A stretch of DNA of 64,000 bases from Gammaproteobacteria bacterium (GCA_029882355.1 JAOUKV010000016.1:1-64000); one strand, 5' to 3'. Counted from the stretch's first letter, positions 1 to 8,604 are shown. Made by a program: numbers and translations. The notes: generated by a model not told the origin, from the sequence alone.

Positions 1-11
1 AAGGAAAAAAT

Positions 12-500
12 ATGATGCTAAGAAATATTGTGATTTTAGGTCTTTTGTTCTCACTGAATGCCTGTGCAAAAAAATTTACGCAAGAAGCTACTTTGTTATC
101 GGAAAATGAATTGGCAGCATATTCAGTCAAGTATCAGGTTGAATACGACAGTGTCTGTAATTACAAAGGAATGATAGTGGATTTAGATGTTGTGCTGAAA
201 AAAGGTCAGATATTTGGAGCGCAATCTCTGAAAGGTGAGTCAGTGGGCTATGATAATGGCATGACTCTTTCATATAAAGAATTTCCTGAACATGCTGCAG
301 CTTTAGAAGTATCAAAATCCAGTGAAAGCCACAGTATATATGCAATCATAAATCCGGATGGTAGCTTTACTTTGCCAAATTACCATTTGTTAACACGCAG
401 CAATCTTCAAAAGGATTTTGATACCAGGGCCAGTTGCGCCGGCTGCTTTGTGCTCAACTGCAAACTTCAAGGTGATGCACCTTTGTTTAAACAGCTATAG
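12..500 (+). CDS. small secreted lipoprotein, family A
   Basis: A 162-residue protein with a type II signal peptide: a hydrophobic stretch ends in a lipobox LNAC, so the mature protein should start at a lipidated Cys near residue 18. An AAGGAAA ribosome site lies just upstream; ATG at 12 or 15 are both possible. The body is related to the minus-strand lipoprotein at 2752-3213: both carry a Tyr-rich strand followed by a Cys, the motif YAIINPDG followed by F-T, and end with PLFKQ. I recognise no named family. It is followed 61 bases later by the caspase-like lipoprotein gene, so co-transcription is possible. Function unknown. Confidence 0.75.
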   Translation: MMLRNIVILGLLFSLNACAKKFTQEATLLSENELAAYSVKYQVEYDSVCNYKGMIVDLDVVLKKGQIFGAQSLKGESVGYDNGMTLSYKEFPEHAAALEVSKSSESHSIYAIINPDGSFTLPNYHLLTRSNLQKDFDTRASCAGCFVLNCKLQGDAPLFKQL

Positions 501-561
501 TCAAAATATGGTTGGCGATATTAAATCTAATAATCCTTATAAAACTAATTCAGGAAGAACT

Positions 562-1500
562 ATGAACAAATTTTCAACATTCTTTATTTTTCTAGTATCA
601 GTAACGCTCGTAGCGTGCTCGCCACCGCCAAAATTTAAAGCTTATACAGCCCCAGAACAAAAAACTAAGATCGTAGAAAAAATCGTCTACAAAGGTAATG
701 GTGTCGATTCTGAAAAGAAGGTGCGTGAAGATTATGCAAAATTACCTCAGGCATTTACCTATAAGAAAAACAGAAAATCTAATAATGGCGCTTACGCTCT
801 GGTCATCGGCATTAATAATTACAGTGAGAACACCAACGTAGATTATGCAGACAATTCTGCACTGGCTTTTGAGCAGCTGGCAAATGAAACTTTTGGCATA
901 CCGAAGGAGAACATCATTACACTGCTCAATGACAAGGCGAGTAGTGGCCAGTTGAAAGCAAAAATAGAACTGGTGAAAGAACTGGCTGAAAAGGGCTCAA
1001 ACCTTTATGTTTACTTTGCAGGTCACGGTGTTCCCGGTAAGGACGGTTCGACTTATTTGCTGCCGGCTGATATGAGTGCTGATTCAATTCACCTGGAACC
1101 TAACCTCAAGCTGGAGGCTATTTATAAAAAACTTTCTCAGTCATTGGCCTCCAATGTATATGTGTTTATGGATTCATGCTTTAGCGGAAAAGACGATGCC
1201 GGCAAGCTGCTGTATAAAGGTGTAGCGCCAGTGCTTAGAACAAACAAAACCAAGGTTGAGAGCAAAAAGTTGACTATCTTTACGGCGGGTGCAAGCACTG
1301 ACTTTGCGAATGACTTTGAAGATAAAAAGCACAGATTGTTTTCCTATTATCTGCTAAATGAGCTTTCTCAGGGCGGTAAAGATTTGAGCGCTATGTATGA
1401 AAAAATACGTCGTAAAGTAAAACGTAACTCATTGATGAAAGGCATTGGTTACAAACAGGTGCCTCAGTTATACAGCAGTTCGAAACGTGCGCTCTATTAA
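562..1500 (+). CDS. caspase-like (peptidase C14 family) lipoprotein
   Basis: The start at 562 is chosen over an in-frame start at 418 because it gives a clean lipoprotein signal (lipobox LVAC) with AGGAAG just upstream. Residues from about 76 onward match a caspase fold: the strand ALVIGINNY, then the catalytic His155 in YFAGHG and Cys206 in MDSCFSG. Both dyad residues are present, so protease activity is plausible. The lipid anchor would place it in the periplasm or on the outer membrane. The next gene (LPP20/DUF4384) overlaps its end by 14 bases, suggesting coupled expression. The substrate is unknown. An orthocaspase or metacaspase label would be looser; peptidase C14 is what the motifs support. 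Confidence 0.85.
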   Translation: MNKFSTFFIFLVSVTLVACSPPPKFKAYTAPEQKTKIVEKIVYKGNGVDSEKKVREDYAKLPQAFTYKKNRKSNNGAYALVIGINNYSENTNVDYADNSALAFEQLANETFGIPKENIITLLNDKASSGQLKAKIELVKELAEKGSNLYVYFAGHGVPGKDGSTYLLPADMSADSIHLEPNLKLEAIYKKLSQSLASNVYVFMDSCFSGKDDAGKLLYKGVAPVLRTNKTKVESKKLTIFTAGASTDFANDFEDKKHRLFSYYLLNELSQGGKDLSAMYEKIRRKVKRNSLMKGIGYKQVPQLYSSSKRALY

Positions 1501-2476
1501 TACCGGTATTTTTATTCGGTTCGCCATTGTTCTCCTGCTTTATCCGCAGGCGGTAATGGCGGCTCCGCCTGCCTGGTTCTCACAGCCTTCTTCAAATAAT
1601 TACGAGATTGTAGGTTATGGCGAAGCCGCTTCGCTGACTGAGGCCAAGGACATGGCCTATAGTGATATAGCGCAGACGCTAAAACTGAAAGTATCTTCAT
1701 CAACAGATATAACCAAGAAAGTGCATAACGGGCAGTACGACAGCCAGTTCATGCAGCGCATGAAAACCTCGTCTTCAGCCGAACTTATCGGTGCAAAAAT
1801 AGAGCAGACACAGCAGGTCGATGACATCTGGTATGTGGCTGCGATCTATGACACTAGTTCGTTGGGTTTGAAGATTAAGCGCGCACTAAAAAATCGCACG
1901 CTCAAAAATGAGCGTGAAAATTATCTGTCAACAACGGCACTAGTAAAAGAAATAAATGAAGAAGTTGGCTTTAAACTGAGGTACAAGCTACTGCGTGAAA
2001 ATGAGCTCTGGTTTATCAAGTACAAAGATATCAAGTTAGTTATCAGTGAAAATGAATTTATTAAGTTCTTCAAGTTTCATAAGGGTAAAAATATTGCATT
2101 AAAGCTAAACAAGGACATTTTTTACCCTCACGACAACATGAAGTTTTTTATTGATTCAAAGAACACCGGTTATACCTCCATGCTCTATGTCGAGAGTAAC
2201 GGCAAGGTAGGCATCTTATATGCCAATGAGAAAAGTCGTAAACAGGCGACTTACCCGCCAAAGAATAGTGATGAAGAACTTACCGTGGCAAACCCCTATA
2301 AAAAAGTAATCAATGAAATGTATCTCACTATCTGGAGTGCAAACCCGCTTGATTTAACCGCGTTTGAAAGTGTGCAAAATGATTATCTTGATGATAGTAA
2401 TTATAAGTTTGGTGAACTAGTTGCGCTGTTGGATGAGTCCAGTTTTAGTTCTGTGGTTGTGAAAATTAAGTTTTAA
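1487..2476 (+). CDS. secreted LPP20 / DUF4384 domain protein
   Basis: A signal peptide ends near AVMA|APP. Residues about 30-120 resemble the LPP20 domain (GYGEA, SLTEAKDMAYSDIAQ, later WYVAAIYD). The C-terminal third resembles DUF4384: a polar segment followed by MLYVESNGKVGILY, with the phrase YLTIWSANP further on. The start is uncertain: GTG at 1487 gives a compact signal peptide, while an in-frame ATG at 1445 adds 14 residues without a good ribosome site. It overlaps the caspase-like gene. Known pattern: DUF4384 is often found with or fused to caspase-like domains in Proteobacteria, so the two proteins likely act together at the cell envelope. The exact role is unknown. Confidence 0.7.
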   Translation: MRSINTGIFIRFAIVLLLYPQAVMAAPPAWFSQPSSNNYEIVGYGEAASLTEAKDMAYSDIAQTLKLKVSSSTDITKKVHNGQYDSQFMQRMKTSSSAELIGAKIEQTQQVDDIWYVAAIYDTSSLGLKIKRALKNRTLKNERENYLSTTALVKEINEEVGFKLRYKLLRENELWFIKYKDIKLVISENEFIKFFKFHKGKNIALKLNKDIFYPHDNMKFFIDSKNTGYTSMLYVESNGKVGILYANEKSRKQATYPPKNSDEELTVANPYKKVINEMYLTIWSANPLDLTAFESVQNDYLDDSNYKFGELVALLDESSFSSVVVKIKF

Positions 2477-2519
2477 TGAATTGCGGTCATATAACCAATG
2501 CAATTTTACAGGGTAAATC

Positions 2520-2706
2520 ATGAAAAATAATAAGACTGTTTATATTGATGATGGTCGTACTATCGTTTCTTACAGGTTGTGCTATTAATCGCGAGAAAGA
2601 ACGTATCAATTCTAACATGCTACAGGCAAGCGGTGTTTATATGGAGGTAAGAGAAGATTTTGTGTGCAATACAACGATAGATCAATGGGGGGGCAGACTC
2701 GATTGA
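2520..2706 (+). pseudogene. broken third copy of the small lipoprotein family
   Basis: Read from the frame beginning near 2524, the sequence encodes a signal peptide with lipobox LTGC, then GVYMEVREDFVCNT, which lines up with the early part of the lipoproteins at 12-500 and 2752-3213. The only nearby ATG (2520) is one base out of frame, in a run of five A (2523-2527). Downstream there is a run of seven G (2687-2693), after which the frame stops at 2704-2706. The family's C-terminal motif is missing. I read it as a decayed paralogue; a sequencing slip in the A run would restore only the start. Confidence 0.5.
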
Positions 2707-2751
2707 TTCAACTCAATGCGGTAAGGTGCAATAAAAAACCCACCCTACGCG

Positions 2752-3213
2752 CTATAGACCTTTATTATCCACTTGTTTAAAAAGTGGCTCTCCATTTTTC
2801 AAATCACATACATTATGATATCTTGACCATAATTTCGGTACGCCACTACTATCTGCATGGTCTCCTGCGAACTGATAATCGGATGTAAAATTCCCATCTG
2901 GGTTAATAATTGCGTATAGATTCATAACACCTCCAGGTGTTGTGTAAACATGCAGACCCAATGTTGATTCTGGTAATGTAGCAAATGTACTAGATATAAA
3001 ACCTCCAGCATCTAGTAGCATTTCTACGCCTCCAAGAATACTAGCAGCAAATTTATCTCCTTTTTTAAATACAAATTCAGTGCATTCAAGGTCATAATTT
3101 ACCTCATACAGGACAGGATGATTTAAAGATTCCATATGGCTTACAGGTTGCGTTATCTTTGTACATCCAATAAAACTAATTGCAATTAGTATTGATAAAC
3201 TTACTCTTAACAT
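2752..3213 (-). CDS. small secreted lipoprotein, family A
   Basis: A 153-residue lipoprotein (lipobox FIGC, Cys17). It is paralogous to the plus-strand protein at 12-500: both have the Y-x-V/V-x-Y pattern before an early Cys, the shared LYAIINPDG motif, and a PLFKQ ending. It faces the remnant at 2520-2706. A GGAAA ribosome site sits before the ATG. Function unknown. Its position beside the caspase-like operon, with relatives on both sides of that operon, suggests local duplication and inversion rather than transfer of a single gene. Confidence 0.7.
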   Translation of the reverse strand: MLRVSLSILIAISFIGCTKITQPVSHMESLNHPVLYEVNYDLECTEFVFKKGDKFAASILGGVEMLLDAGGFISSTFATLPESTLGLHVYTTPGGVMNLYAIINPDGNFTSDYQFAGDHADSSGVPKLWSRYHNVCDLKNGEPLFKQVDNKGL

Positions 3214-3392
3214 GTTATTTCCAGGGTGTATTTTTATTAATATAACTTAAGCTACTTGGTAGCTAATCATACCGGAAACATCTAGCCAGCTCCACCTGCC
3301 ATAATTATTAATTCAAAATTTTATAACGCGGTACGGTGTAATAAATTGACAAGGGTCGCCCTAACGCAACTCATTGATAAATCGAAAGCGCG

Positions 3393-3412
3393 GGGTCAGG
3401 CCTTACATTTGA
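3393..3412 (+). repeat. RAYT-associated 20-bp repeat, copy 1
   Basis: The 20 bases GGGTCAGGCCTTACATTTGA recur exactly at 6334-6353, 65 bases before the RAYT transposase remnant. The rest of the 3214-3819 gap holds only this repeat, the palindrome-family copy at 3446-3502 and the large inverted repeat at 3585-3664; I see no gene in it. Confidence 0.7.
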
Positions 3413-3445
3413 CACTTTCGATAAACACGCGAAAGCGATAAACAC

Positions 3446-3502
3446 GTGTCAGAGAGCAATTGTTTCTAATATACTAATATTTAATAATAATTGGCTCAGA
3501 GT
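3446..3502 (-). repeat. palindromic repeat family, copy A (inverted, degenerate)
   Basis: Contains AATTGTTTCTAATAT (from 3458), the reverse complement of the core AATATTAGAAACAATT found in the copies at 5691 and 8931. The outer arms (CAGAGAGCAATT and AATTGGCTCAGA) pair only partly. Confidence 0.5.
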
Positions 3503-3584
3503 AAAAATCCCTCAAACCAGAATCCGTCTAACCTACGTTATGTTTTAAAACAATACACGCTCCAGCAAAAAACACGTCCCAGCA

Positions 3585-3664
3585 CCGTAGATACCATCTC
3601 TCAAAACCAACCTCAACTTTCATAAAAAAGAGTTGAAGTCGGTTTTGAGAGATGGTACCAACGG
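3585..3664. repeat. long near-perfect inverted repeat (hairpin)
   Basis: Arms 3593-3618 and 3631-3656 are complementary at 24 of 26 positions around a 12-base loop; pairing extends outward to 3585 and 3664 with two more mismatches. No U-tract follows, so it is not a typical terminator. The outer left flank shares CAGCACCGTAG with position 4169, part of another repeat. An ORF that crosses it on the minus strand (3528-3746) is not credible. Confidence 0.75.
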
Positions 3665-3819
3665 CGCTATCCTTTAAACTCAGCACGTAAGCTGCAATAA
3701 GCATCGCCCAGCGAGCTATCAAGTGAATTGAAAAGCAGGATGTCAAAATAATAAAGTATACTTTAGTCAGTGATTATGTTTAATTTCATTTAGTTTTTAA
3801 CGCTTTGATAGGAGTCATG

Positions 3820-4146
3820 ATGAAATCAATTCTCTTTACCCTGGTTTTTTATTTCCTGTTTTTACCTACGCTACATGCAGATCAGTTCGAATGGGATGAA
3901 TATCCTGATCTCGTTAAAAAGTATCAGAAAGATAAAAAAATGCATGACGCTATTGAGTTACCTGAAAACAAAAGGCAAGACTCGCTGCAAATCATTGTTG
4001 GTCCATACACGCAATATCATATTAATTTCACATTGAAATCATGCTATTACGTTCTTCAAGGTCAGCTTGGTTTTAAAAGTCCAATCGAATGTAAAGACTT
4101 AAAAAATGCTTTTCCTGAGCTTTCCGAGGTTCTGGATCGTCTTTAA
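3820..4146 (+). CDS. small secreted protein of unknown function
   Basis: A 108-residue protein with a signal peptide cleaved near LHA|DQFEW. The start at 3820 is preferred because AGGAG (3810-3814) sits five bases upstream; ATG at 3817 is too close to that site. The mature part is charged and contains two Cys (KSCYY and IECKD) that could form a disulfide. No family recognised. It stands alone between repeat-rich gaps. Confidence 0.6.
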   Translation: MKSILFTLVFYFLFLPTLHADQFEWDEYPDLVKKYQKDKKMHDAIELPENKRQDSLQIIVGPYTQYHINFTLKSCYYVLQGQLGFKSPIECKDLKNAFPELSEVLDRL

Positions 4147-4165
4147 AGAAAAACGAAAAACAGGT

Positions 4166-4255
4166 GTCAGCACCGTAGCTATGATTAGCTCAACAAATTC
4201 TGGCACGTAAAGCGTTGGGGTTCGCAAGCTCACGCCAACCTACGGTACTGTGCCA
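4166..4255. repeat. REP-like nested inverted repeat
   Basis: Outer arms TGGCAC (4201-4206) and GTGCCA (4250-4255) enclose GTTGG / CCAAC arms around TTCGCAAGCTCAC. The phrase TTCGCAAGCTCAC also occurs in the element at 8367-8451, so both belong to one family of intergenic repeats. Confidence 0.55.
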
Positions 4256-4413
4256 TCCTGATATAATCCTTGATATCTATCTGGTAAGTGATAATTTATG
4301 ACTAATATAACAATCCTTAATTATGTGAAGTCTAAAGGTCTCTCTGTGGATGATTCTGCAAACAGATTTCGATCCGATAAATTTCGCATAAAATCATAAC
4401 ACCCATTTCAGGT

Positions 4414-5574
4414 ATGAGTATGTATTATATTCCTAGGTCCGAGCGGTTCCCTCTTTCTTGGTCAACAAGAGGATTATTTCTCTTAATATTTTTTGTAGTG
4501 GCGTACAGCACACCTCTTTTTGCGGCTAGCAACGAGCAGTGGGCTGGTGAGTGGAAAGAAAATTATGCTGGTGCCTACACTGTACTTACGATCTCCCAGG
4601 TAGATGACGGTGGTTTTACTTTTAATTATGATCAGGGCGTAGGGATAAATGGGGCTTCACTTTCTGGGAGAGCAAAATTTGGTAAAGCAATTAAAAACAA
4701 GAGATTTGCATCAGCTACTATTAATGGATCTCAGAGAAATTTTACCCTGACATTACATAAAAAAAGACTTCAAAGCTCTTTGCAATTTGATCCTGGGCCG
4801 GTTTTAACTGTTGTTGATTTTGATGGGCCCCTGAATTTAATTCGAACAGAGAAACCTGTTTATTATAATACCAGTTTCAATTGTAACAAGGCTGAAACAC
4901 CGGTTGAGATATCCCTTTGCACAAATAAATTACTAGCCTCTCTAGATCAACAACTAGGGGCAACCTATAGGGCGCTTCGTAAAAAAGTGAATAAGAGTAC
5001 CCTCAAATCAACTCAAAAGAAATGGATCACAGAAAGGGATAAAGGGTGTGTGGTTAAAAAGAAAGTGAACATAGTGTGTCTACAGAATTCCTATGCTACC
5101 AGAATATTAGAATTGGCTATGTTTCCCTCTCGTATAAATTCAAAGGGGATTCCTTTTACATGGATGGAGGAAAAATTCGCAACCACAGGAGGGGAAAACT
5201 CTCAGGGCTTCAATAATGAGGTTGGTTATTTTATTGATGGAAATGTGACCCGTGGGGAGTTAGGCCAATTTACATTGCTAAGAAAATATACAAAAGACAA
5301 AAAACTAACCTACGAGGGTTGTTTTGAGCCAGACCGATCACTAGGGTATGACCCTCAGCGTATGGATTGTAATTACCAGATCATGATCAGTTTTTACCCA
5401 CCAAACAGGCTTGTGGTGGCTAAATTATACGTTAGGGATAAGGATGTTAGGATATCAGCGCCAATGGGCTTAAATACTAAAGAACAACTTCCAGAGTTTA
5501 TGAAAGTTTGGATTAAAAGCCTGGCAGATCCCGCAAATGTTAGCTTTAATAAACCTTTGCCTTGGGCTTATTAA
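4414..5574 (+). CDS. secreted protein with LprI-like (DUF1311) domain
   Basis: 386 residues with a long N-terminal signal (hydrophobic LFLLIFFVVAYS, cleavage near LFA|ASN). The middle, about residues 150-230, matches the LprI/DUF1311 pattern: SFNCNKAETPVEISLC, then LASLDQQL, a Tyr-Arg-rich helix, and ITERDKGC with later paired Cys. Known: this domain is found in lysozyme-inhibitor-like lipoproteins and other envelope proteins. The N-terminal part (WAGEWKENYAG) looks like a beta-rich domain measuring an envelope ligand; the C-terminal 130 residues are unrecognised. ATG at 4420 is an alternative start. It is monocistronic as far as I can see. Confidence 0.65.
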   Translation: MSMYYIPRSERFPLSWSTRGLFLLIFFVVAYSTPLFAASNEQWAGEWKENYAGAYTVLTISQVDDGGFTFNYDQGVGINGASLSGRAKFGKAIKNKRFASATINGSQRNFTLTLHKKRLQSSLQFDPGPVLTVVDFDGPLNLIRTEKPVYYNTSFNCNKAETPVEISLCTNKLLASLDQQLGATYRALRKKVNKSTLKSTQKKWITERDKGCVVKKKVNIVCLQNSYATRILELAMFPSRINSKGIPFTWMEEKFATTGGENSQGFNNEVGYFIDGNVTRGELGQFTLLRKYTKDKKLTYEGCFEPDRSLGYDPQRMDCNYQIMISFYPPNRLVVAKLYVRDKDVRISAPMGLNTKEQLPEFMKVWIKSLADPANVSFNKPLPWAY

Positions 5575-5690
5575 TAACTTGGTGCATTTAGATCTTTGAG
5601 AGATCAAGAAGTAATAGGGTCAGAGGTGAATTCAAGTTCCAAGTGCAATACTCAATGAACCAAGGAAGACTTCATGAGGACAAAAAATAG

Positions 5691-5741
5691 GTGTCAGAGC
5701 ACAATTAACTCTAATATTAGAAACAATTATGCTCTGATATC
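5691..5741 (+). repeat. palindromic repeat family, copy B
   Basis: Arms 5694-5706 (TCAGAGCACAATT) and 5725-5737 (AATTATGCTCTGA) pair at 12 of 13 positions around an 18-base loop. The segment CTAATATTAGAAACAATT (5711-5728) is identical to 8952-8969. It lies just before the membrane-protein gene at 5772. Confidence 0.7.
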
Positions 5742-5771
5742 TATTACCTTTAATAGGAGTTATGTTATCAC

Positions 5772-6353
5772 ATGGAAATTTTAATTCGCTTTATGCAGAA
5801 AAATTCAACAGGAAAGGTTGTCATTGTTCTGTTTGCGTTGACTATGACTGTGTATTTAACAATGCTGTTTTACTCTATTCCGGCTGTCGCTGCGTTTGCT
5901 CCTGAATTACCGATATTTGATTTATCACCGTTAGGTTACTCATTTAATTATGCTAACGAATTACTGAATACATTAGGTTCAGAAGGGCGCAATCTATATT
6001 TATCTATTCAGTTGCCATTAGACTTTGTATATCCTGGTTTGTTTTCTATTACATATTCAGTATTGCTAGTTTGGCTTTTTGGTAAATCGTTCAACGAGAA
6101 CTCTAAAATGTTCTATTTTGCATTGGTGCCATTTTTAGCTGGTGTTTTTGATTATGTTGAGAATGTATTCATTATAAAAATGATAAATTCATTTCCAGAT
6201 TTACAGGCGAATACGGTTAAAGTAGCAAGCACATTTAGCGTTCTCAAAAGTAGTTTTACTACGTTTTTCTTTATCTTGTTAATTGTGGGCTTTGCTTTAT
6301 TATTTAAGAAAAGATTTTCGAAGGAAAAGCACAGGGTCAGGCCTTACATTTGA
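5772..6353 (+). CDS. four-helix inner-membrane protein, unknown
   Basis: 193 residues with four hydrophobic segments at about 15-40, 85-105, 112-135 and 160-180, and short loops. AGGAGT lies about 11 bases before the ATG. I recognise no family; FALVPFLAGVFDYVENVFI is the most distinctive stretch. The end is odd: the last residues (RVRPYI) and the TGA stop are encoded by the 20-bp repeat at 6334-6353, which also occurs in non-coding DNA at 3393. The original C-terminus has probably been replaced by repeat insertion. It may still be functional, since the fourth helix is complete before the repeat begins. Confidence 0.6.
   Translation: MEILIRFMQKNSTGKVVIVLFALTMTVYLTMLFYSIPAVAAFAPELPIFDLSPLGYSFNYANELLNTLGSEGRNLYLSIQLPLDFVYPGLFSITYSVLLVWLFGKSFNENSKMFYFALVPFLAGVFDYVENVFIIKMINSFPDLQANTVKVASTFSVLKSSFTTFFFILLIVGFALLFKKRFSKEKHRVRPYI
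6334..6353 (+). repeat. RAYT-associated 20-bp repeat, copy 2
   Basis: Exact copy of 3393-3412. It supplies the stop codon of the upstream membrane-protein gene and lies 65 bases before the RAYT remnant. Confidence 0.7.
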
Positions 6354-6417
6354 TACATTCTGATTTCGTAGCTACTTTTTCAATTAGGGAATACAAATAA
6401 TTATCGAGGGAAGAAAA

Positions 6418-7084
6418 ATGGCAAGACCATTAAGAATTGAGTTTCCAGGAGCTTTATATCATGTAACTTCAAGAGGAAACGCACAGGAAAATATTTATAG
6501 TGACGACAAAGACAGATCAGCATACCTCTTATTGCTGAACAAAGTCTGTCAACGATATTACTGGTATTGCCATGTCTACTGTTTAATGGATAATTATTAT
6601 CACTTATTAATAGAAACTGGTGATGCTAATTTATCAAAGTGAATGAAATATCTAAATGGATCATATACTCAATACTTTAATCAGACACATAGAAGAGTAG
6701 GTCATTTATACCAAGGACGTTTCAAATCAATTCTGGTGCAAAAAGAAAGCTATCTTTTAGAGTTGGCTCGTTACATAGTATTATACCCAGTAAGAGCGCG
6801 TATGGTTCGTAGTGCTAAAGACTGGAAGTGGAGTAGTTATCGGTCAACAGCTGGATTGACAACACTGACACTTATCTGGCAACTGATTGGTTGCTATCCT
6901 TGTTTTCAAAAAATAAAAGCAATCATTAGCTAAACCTTTAAAATACTATGAAAATATTAGTAGCGATCCAAAAGAAGCAATGGCAAAAGCCTATTTAAGT
7001 GGTCACTACACCCTGGCAGAAGTAGGGGCCTGGTTTGGTTGTAGTTATGCAACTGTTAGTAGGGCGGTTAAGGTGATTGAATAA
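6418..7084 (+). pseudogene. REP-associated tyrosine transposase (RAYT, IS200-like Y1 family), inactivated
   Basis: The N-terminus MARPLRIEFPGALYHVTSRG and the later CHVYCLMDNYYHLLIET (the His-x-His-like region of Y1 transposases) are typical of RAYT proteins. A TGA at 6640-6642 interrupts LSK*MKYLNG where family members have Gly, consistent with a single GGA-to-TGA change. The same frame continues through GHLYQGRFKSILV and WKWSSYRSTAGL, then drifts out of frame. The C-terminal helix-turn-helix (AEVGAWFGCSYATVSRAV) is in the +1 frame from about 6929 to the TAA at 7082-7084. There are therefore at least two lesions. RAYTs mobilise REP palindromes, and several REP-like repeats lie nearby. Confidence 0.85.
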
Positions 7085-7177
7085 TCAACATATTGAAAAT
7101 GTGAAATGTATGGTCTGAACCTCCCCCGCTTTTCCGCTTTTCGCTCTTCGATTAATCTATAAGGTTGGAAAATAAAA

Positions 7178-8248
7178 ATGAAACGAACTGAACAAACCCT
7201 GCTGGAACAAATGCAGATAAGTGATGCTGAAATTCAACATCGCATGAAGCTGCTAAATCTAAGTAAAGAAGATCTAAGCTTATTAACCAGTCATAAGTTA
7301 ATGATTGAAGATAATGTTGATGTCATTGTCGACGAGTTCTATGAGAAACAAATTGAAATAGACGAAATCTCTCTGTTAATAGGTGATGCCGATACGCTAA
7401 GGCGTTTACGCACCGCACAGCGTAAATATGTGCTTGATCTGTTTTCTGGTCATTATGACAGCGAGTATGTCAACAATCGCTTGCGTATTGGCATGGTTCA
7501 TAAACGCATTGGTGTGGAACCAAAACTCTACCTTTCCGCAGTAAGAACGCTAAAAGATGTCATCATAAAAACATTAAGAAGAACTATTTCTAAAGCAGAT
7601 GTATTAGCGCTGACCCTGGTAGCACTGGATAAACTGCTCTATTTTGATATTACACTTATATTTGACACCTACATTGACTGCCTGGTCGGGGAAATTGAAA
7701 CCGCCAAAAAACGTACAGAAGTATATGCAAAAGGCCTGGAAGAAAAAGTAGCTGAAAGAACGCAGCAATTAGAAGAGCTGACAAAACTGGATCCACTAAC
7801 GAATATTTATAATCAAAGAGCCATGCAAGATTTTCTTAGAAGGGAGCTTGCCGTGGCAAAAAGACGTCAGGTAAAGCTGGCGCTGGTGTATTTTGATATT
7901 GATAAATTCAAGGCTATTAATGACACGTATGGTCACATTAAAGGTGATGAGGTGCTTAAGAACGTGGGTCAGGCAATGCTGAATAATGTTAGGGATACGG
8001 ATATTCCCTGTCGCTATGGTGGTGACGAATTCTGCATCATACTACCTGAATGTGATGTCAAACAAGCTAGGGTCATTTGCGAAAAAATCATAAAAGAATT
8101 TAGCGAGCGATATAAAGATTTTAGTTTTAGCATGGGAGTGGCTGAAACAGGGCTGGATGAATACCTTGATGGAGATCATCTCATCAAGAAAGCGGATGAT
8201 AAGATGTATCTGGCTAAAGAGGAAAACGGCTTTCAGATACGATCCTGA
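7178..8248 (+). CDS. globin-coupled diguanylate cyclase
   Basis: 356 residues. Residues about 1-165 form a globin-sensor (protoglobin) domain, with the likely proximal haem ligand His108 in GMVHKRIGVEP. A coiled-coil linker (about 170-205) leads to a GGDEF domain with an intact GGDEF motif at 281-285, and an RxxD inhibitory site (Arg272, Asp275). Known: such proteins make c-di-GMP in response to O2 or related gas ligands bound to haem. Both the catalytic motif and the feedback site are intact, so I infer an active, product-inhibited cyclase. It stands alone. It may link oxygen or NO status to surface attachment. Confidence 0.9.
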   Translation: MKRTEQTLLEQMQISDAEIQHRMKLLNLSKEDLSLLTSHKLMIEDNVDVIVDEFYEKQIEIDEISLLIGDADTLRRLRTAQRKYVLDLFSGHYDSEYVNNRLRIGMVHKRIGVEPKLYLSAVRTLKDVIIKTLRRTISKADVLALTLVALDKLLYFDITLIFDTYIDCLVGEIETAKKRTEVYAKGLEEKVAERTQQLEELTKLDPLTNIYNQRAMQDFLRRELAVAKRRQVKLALVYFDIDKFKAINDTYGHIKGDEVLKNVGQAMLNNVRDTDIPCRYGGDEFCIILPECDVKQARVICEKIIKEFSERYKDFSFSMGVAETGLDEYLDGDHLIKKADDKMYLAKEENGFQIRS

Positions 8249-8366
8249 GTCGTAAGATGAAAACATGACATAGATGCGTTAGAAATCTGTGCTGCTATTT
8301 AGATGTCCCATTACAGATTCAGGATTATTATGAAAAAACTTTAGGTTAACCAGCGAGGAGGTCAAC

Positions 8367-8451
8367 GGGGTCAGTCTGGGGTACCCCATATTCCTCGATC
8401 CAGCTCGACAGATGCGATTCGCAAGCTCACCGGCATCCTACTTCTGACCCC
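8367..8451. repeat. GGGGTCAG-ended nested inverted repeat
   Basis: Ends GGGGTCAG (8367-8374) and CTGACCCC (8444-8451) are perfectly complementary. Inside is a second palindrome GATGC...GCATC around TTCGCAAGCTCAC. The 8249-8604 gap holds no gene that I can see apart from this element. Confidence 0.65.
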
Positions 8452-8604
8452 AAATATTCGATAAATGTTGCTTTTACTCGTTTTGATACAAGCATATACG
8501 GCATCCATAAGAAGAAAACCATAGCTATCCCTTTGCCTAATAATACTTGACTATTTTACTTGGTTTCTTATGATTGATTGAGTACTCAACTTGGAGGGCT
8601 CATC

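Noticed and set aside
3528-3746. 72-residue minus-strand open frame
   Set aside because: It runs across the large inverted repeat; no ribosome site and no recognisable protein.
4299-4400. 33-codon plus-strand frame
   Set aside because: No ribosome site and no recognised sequence; probably chance or a fragment.
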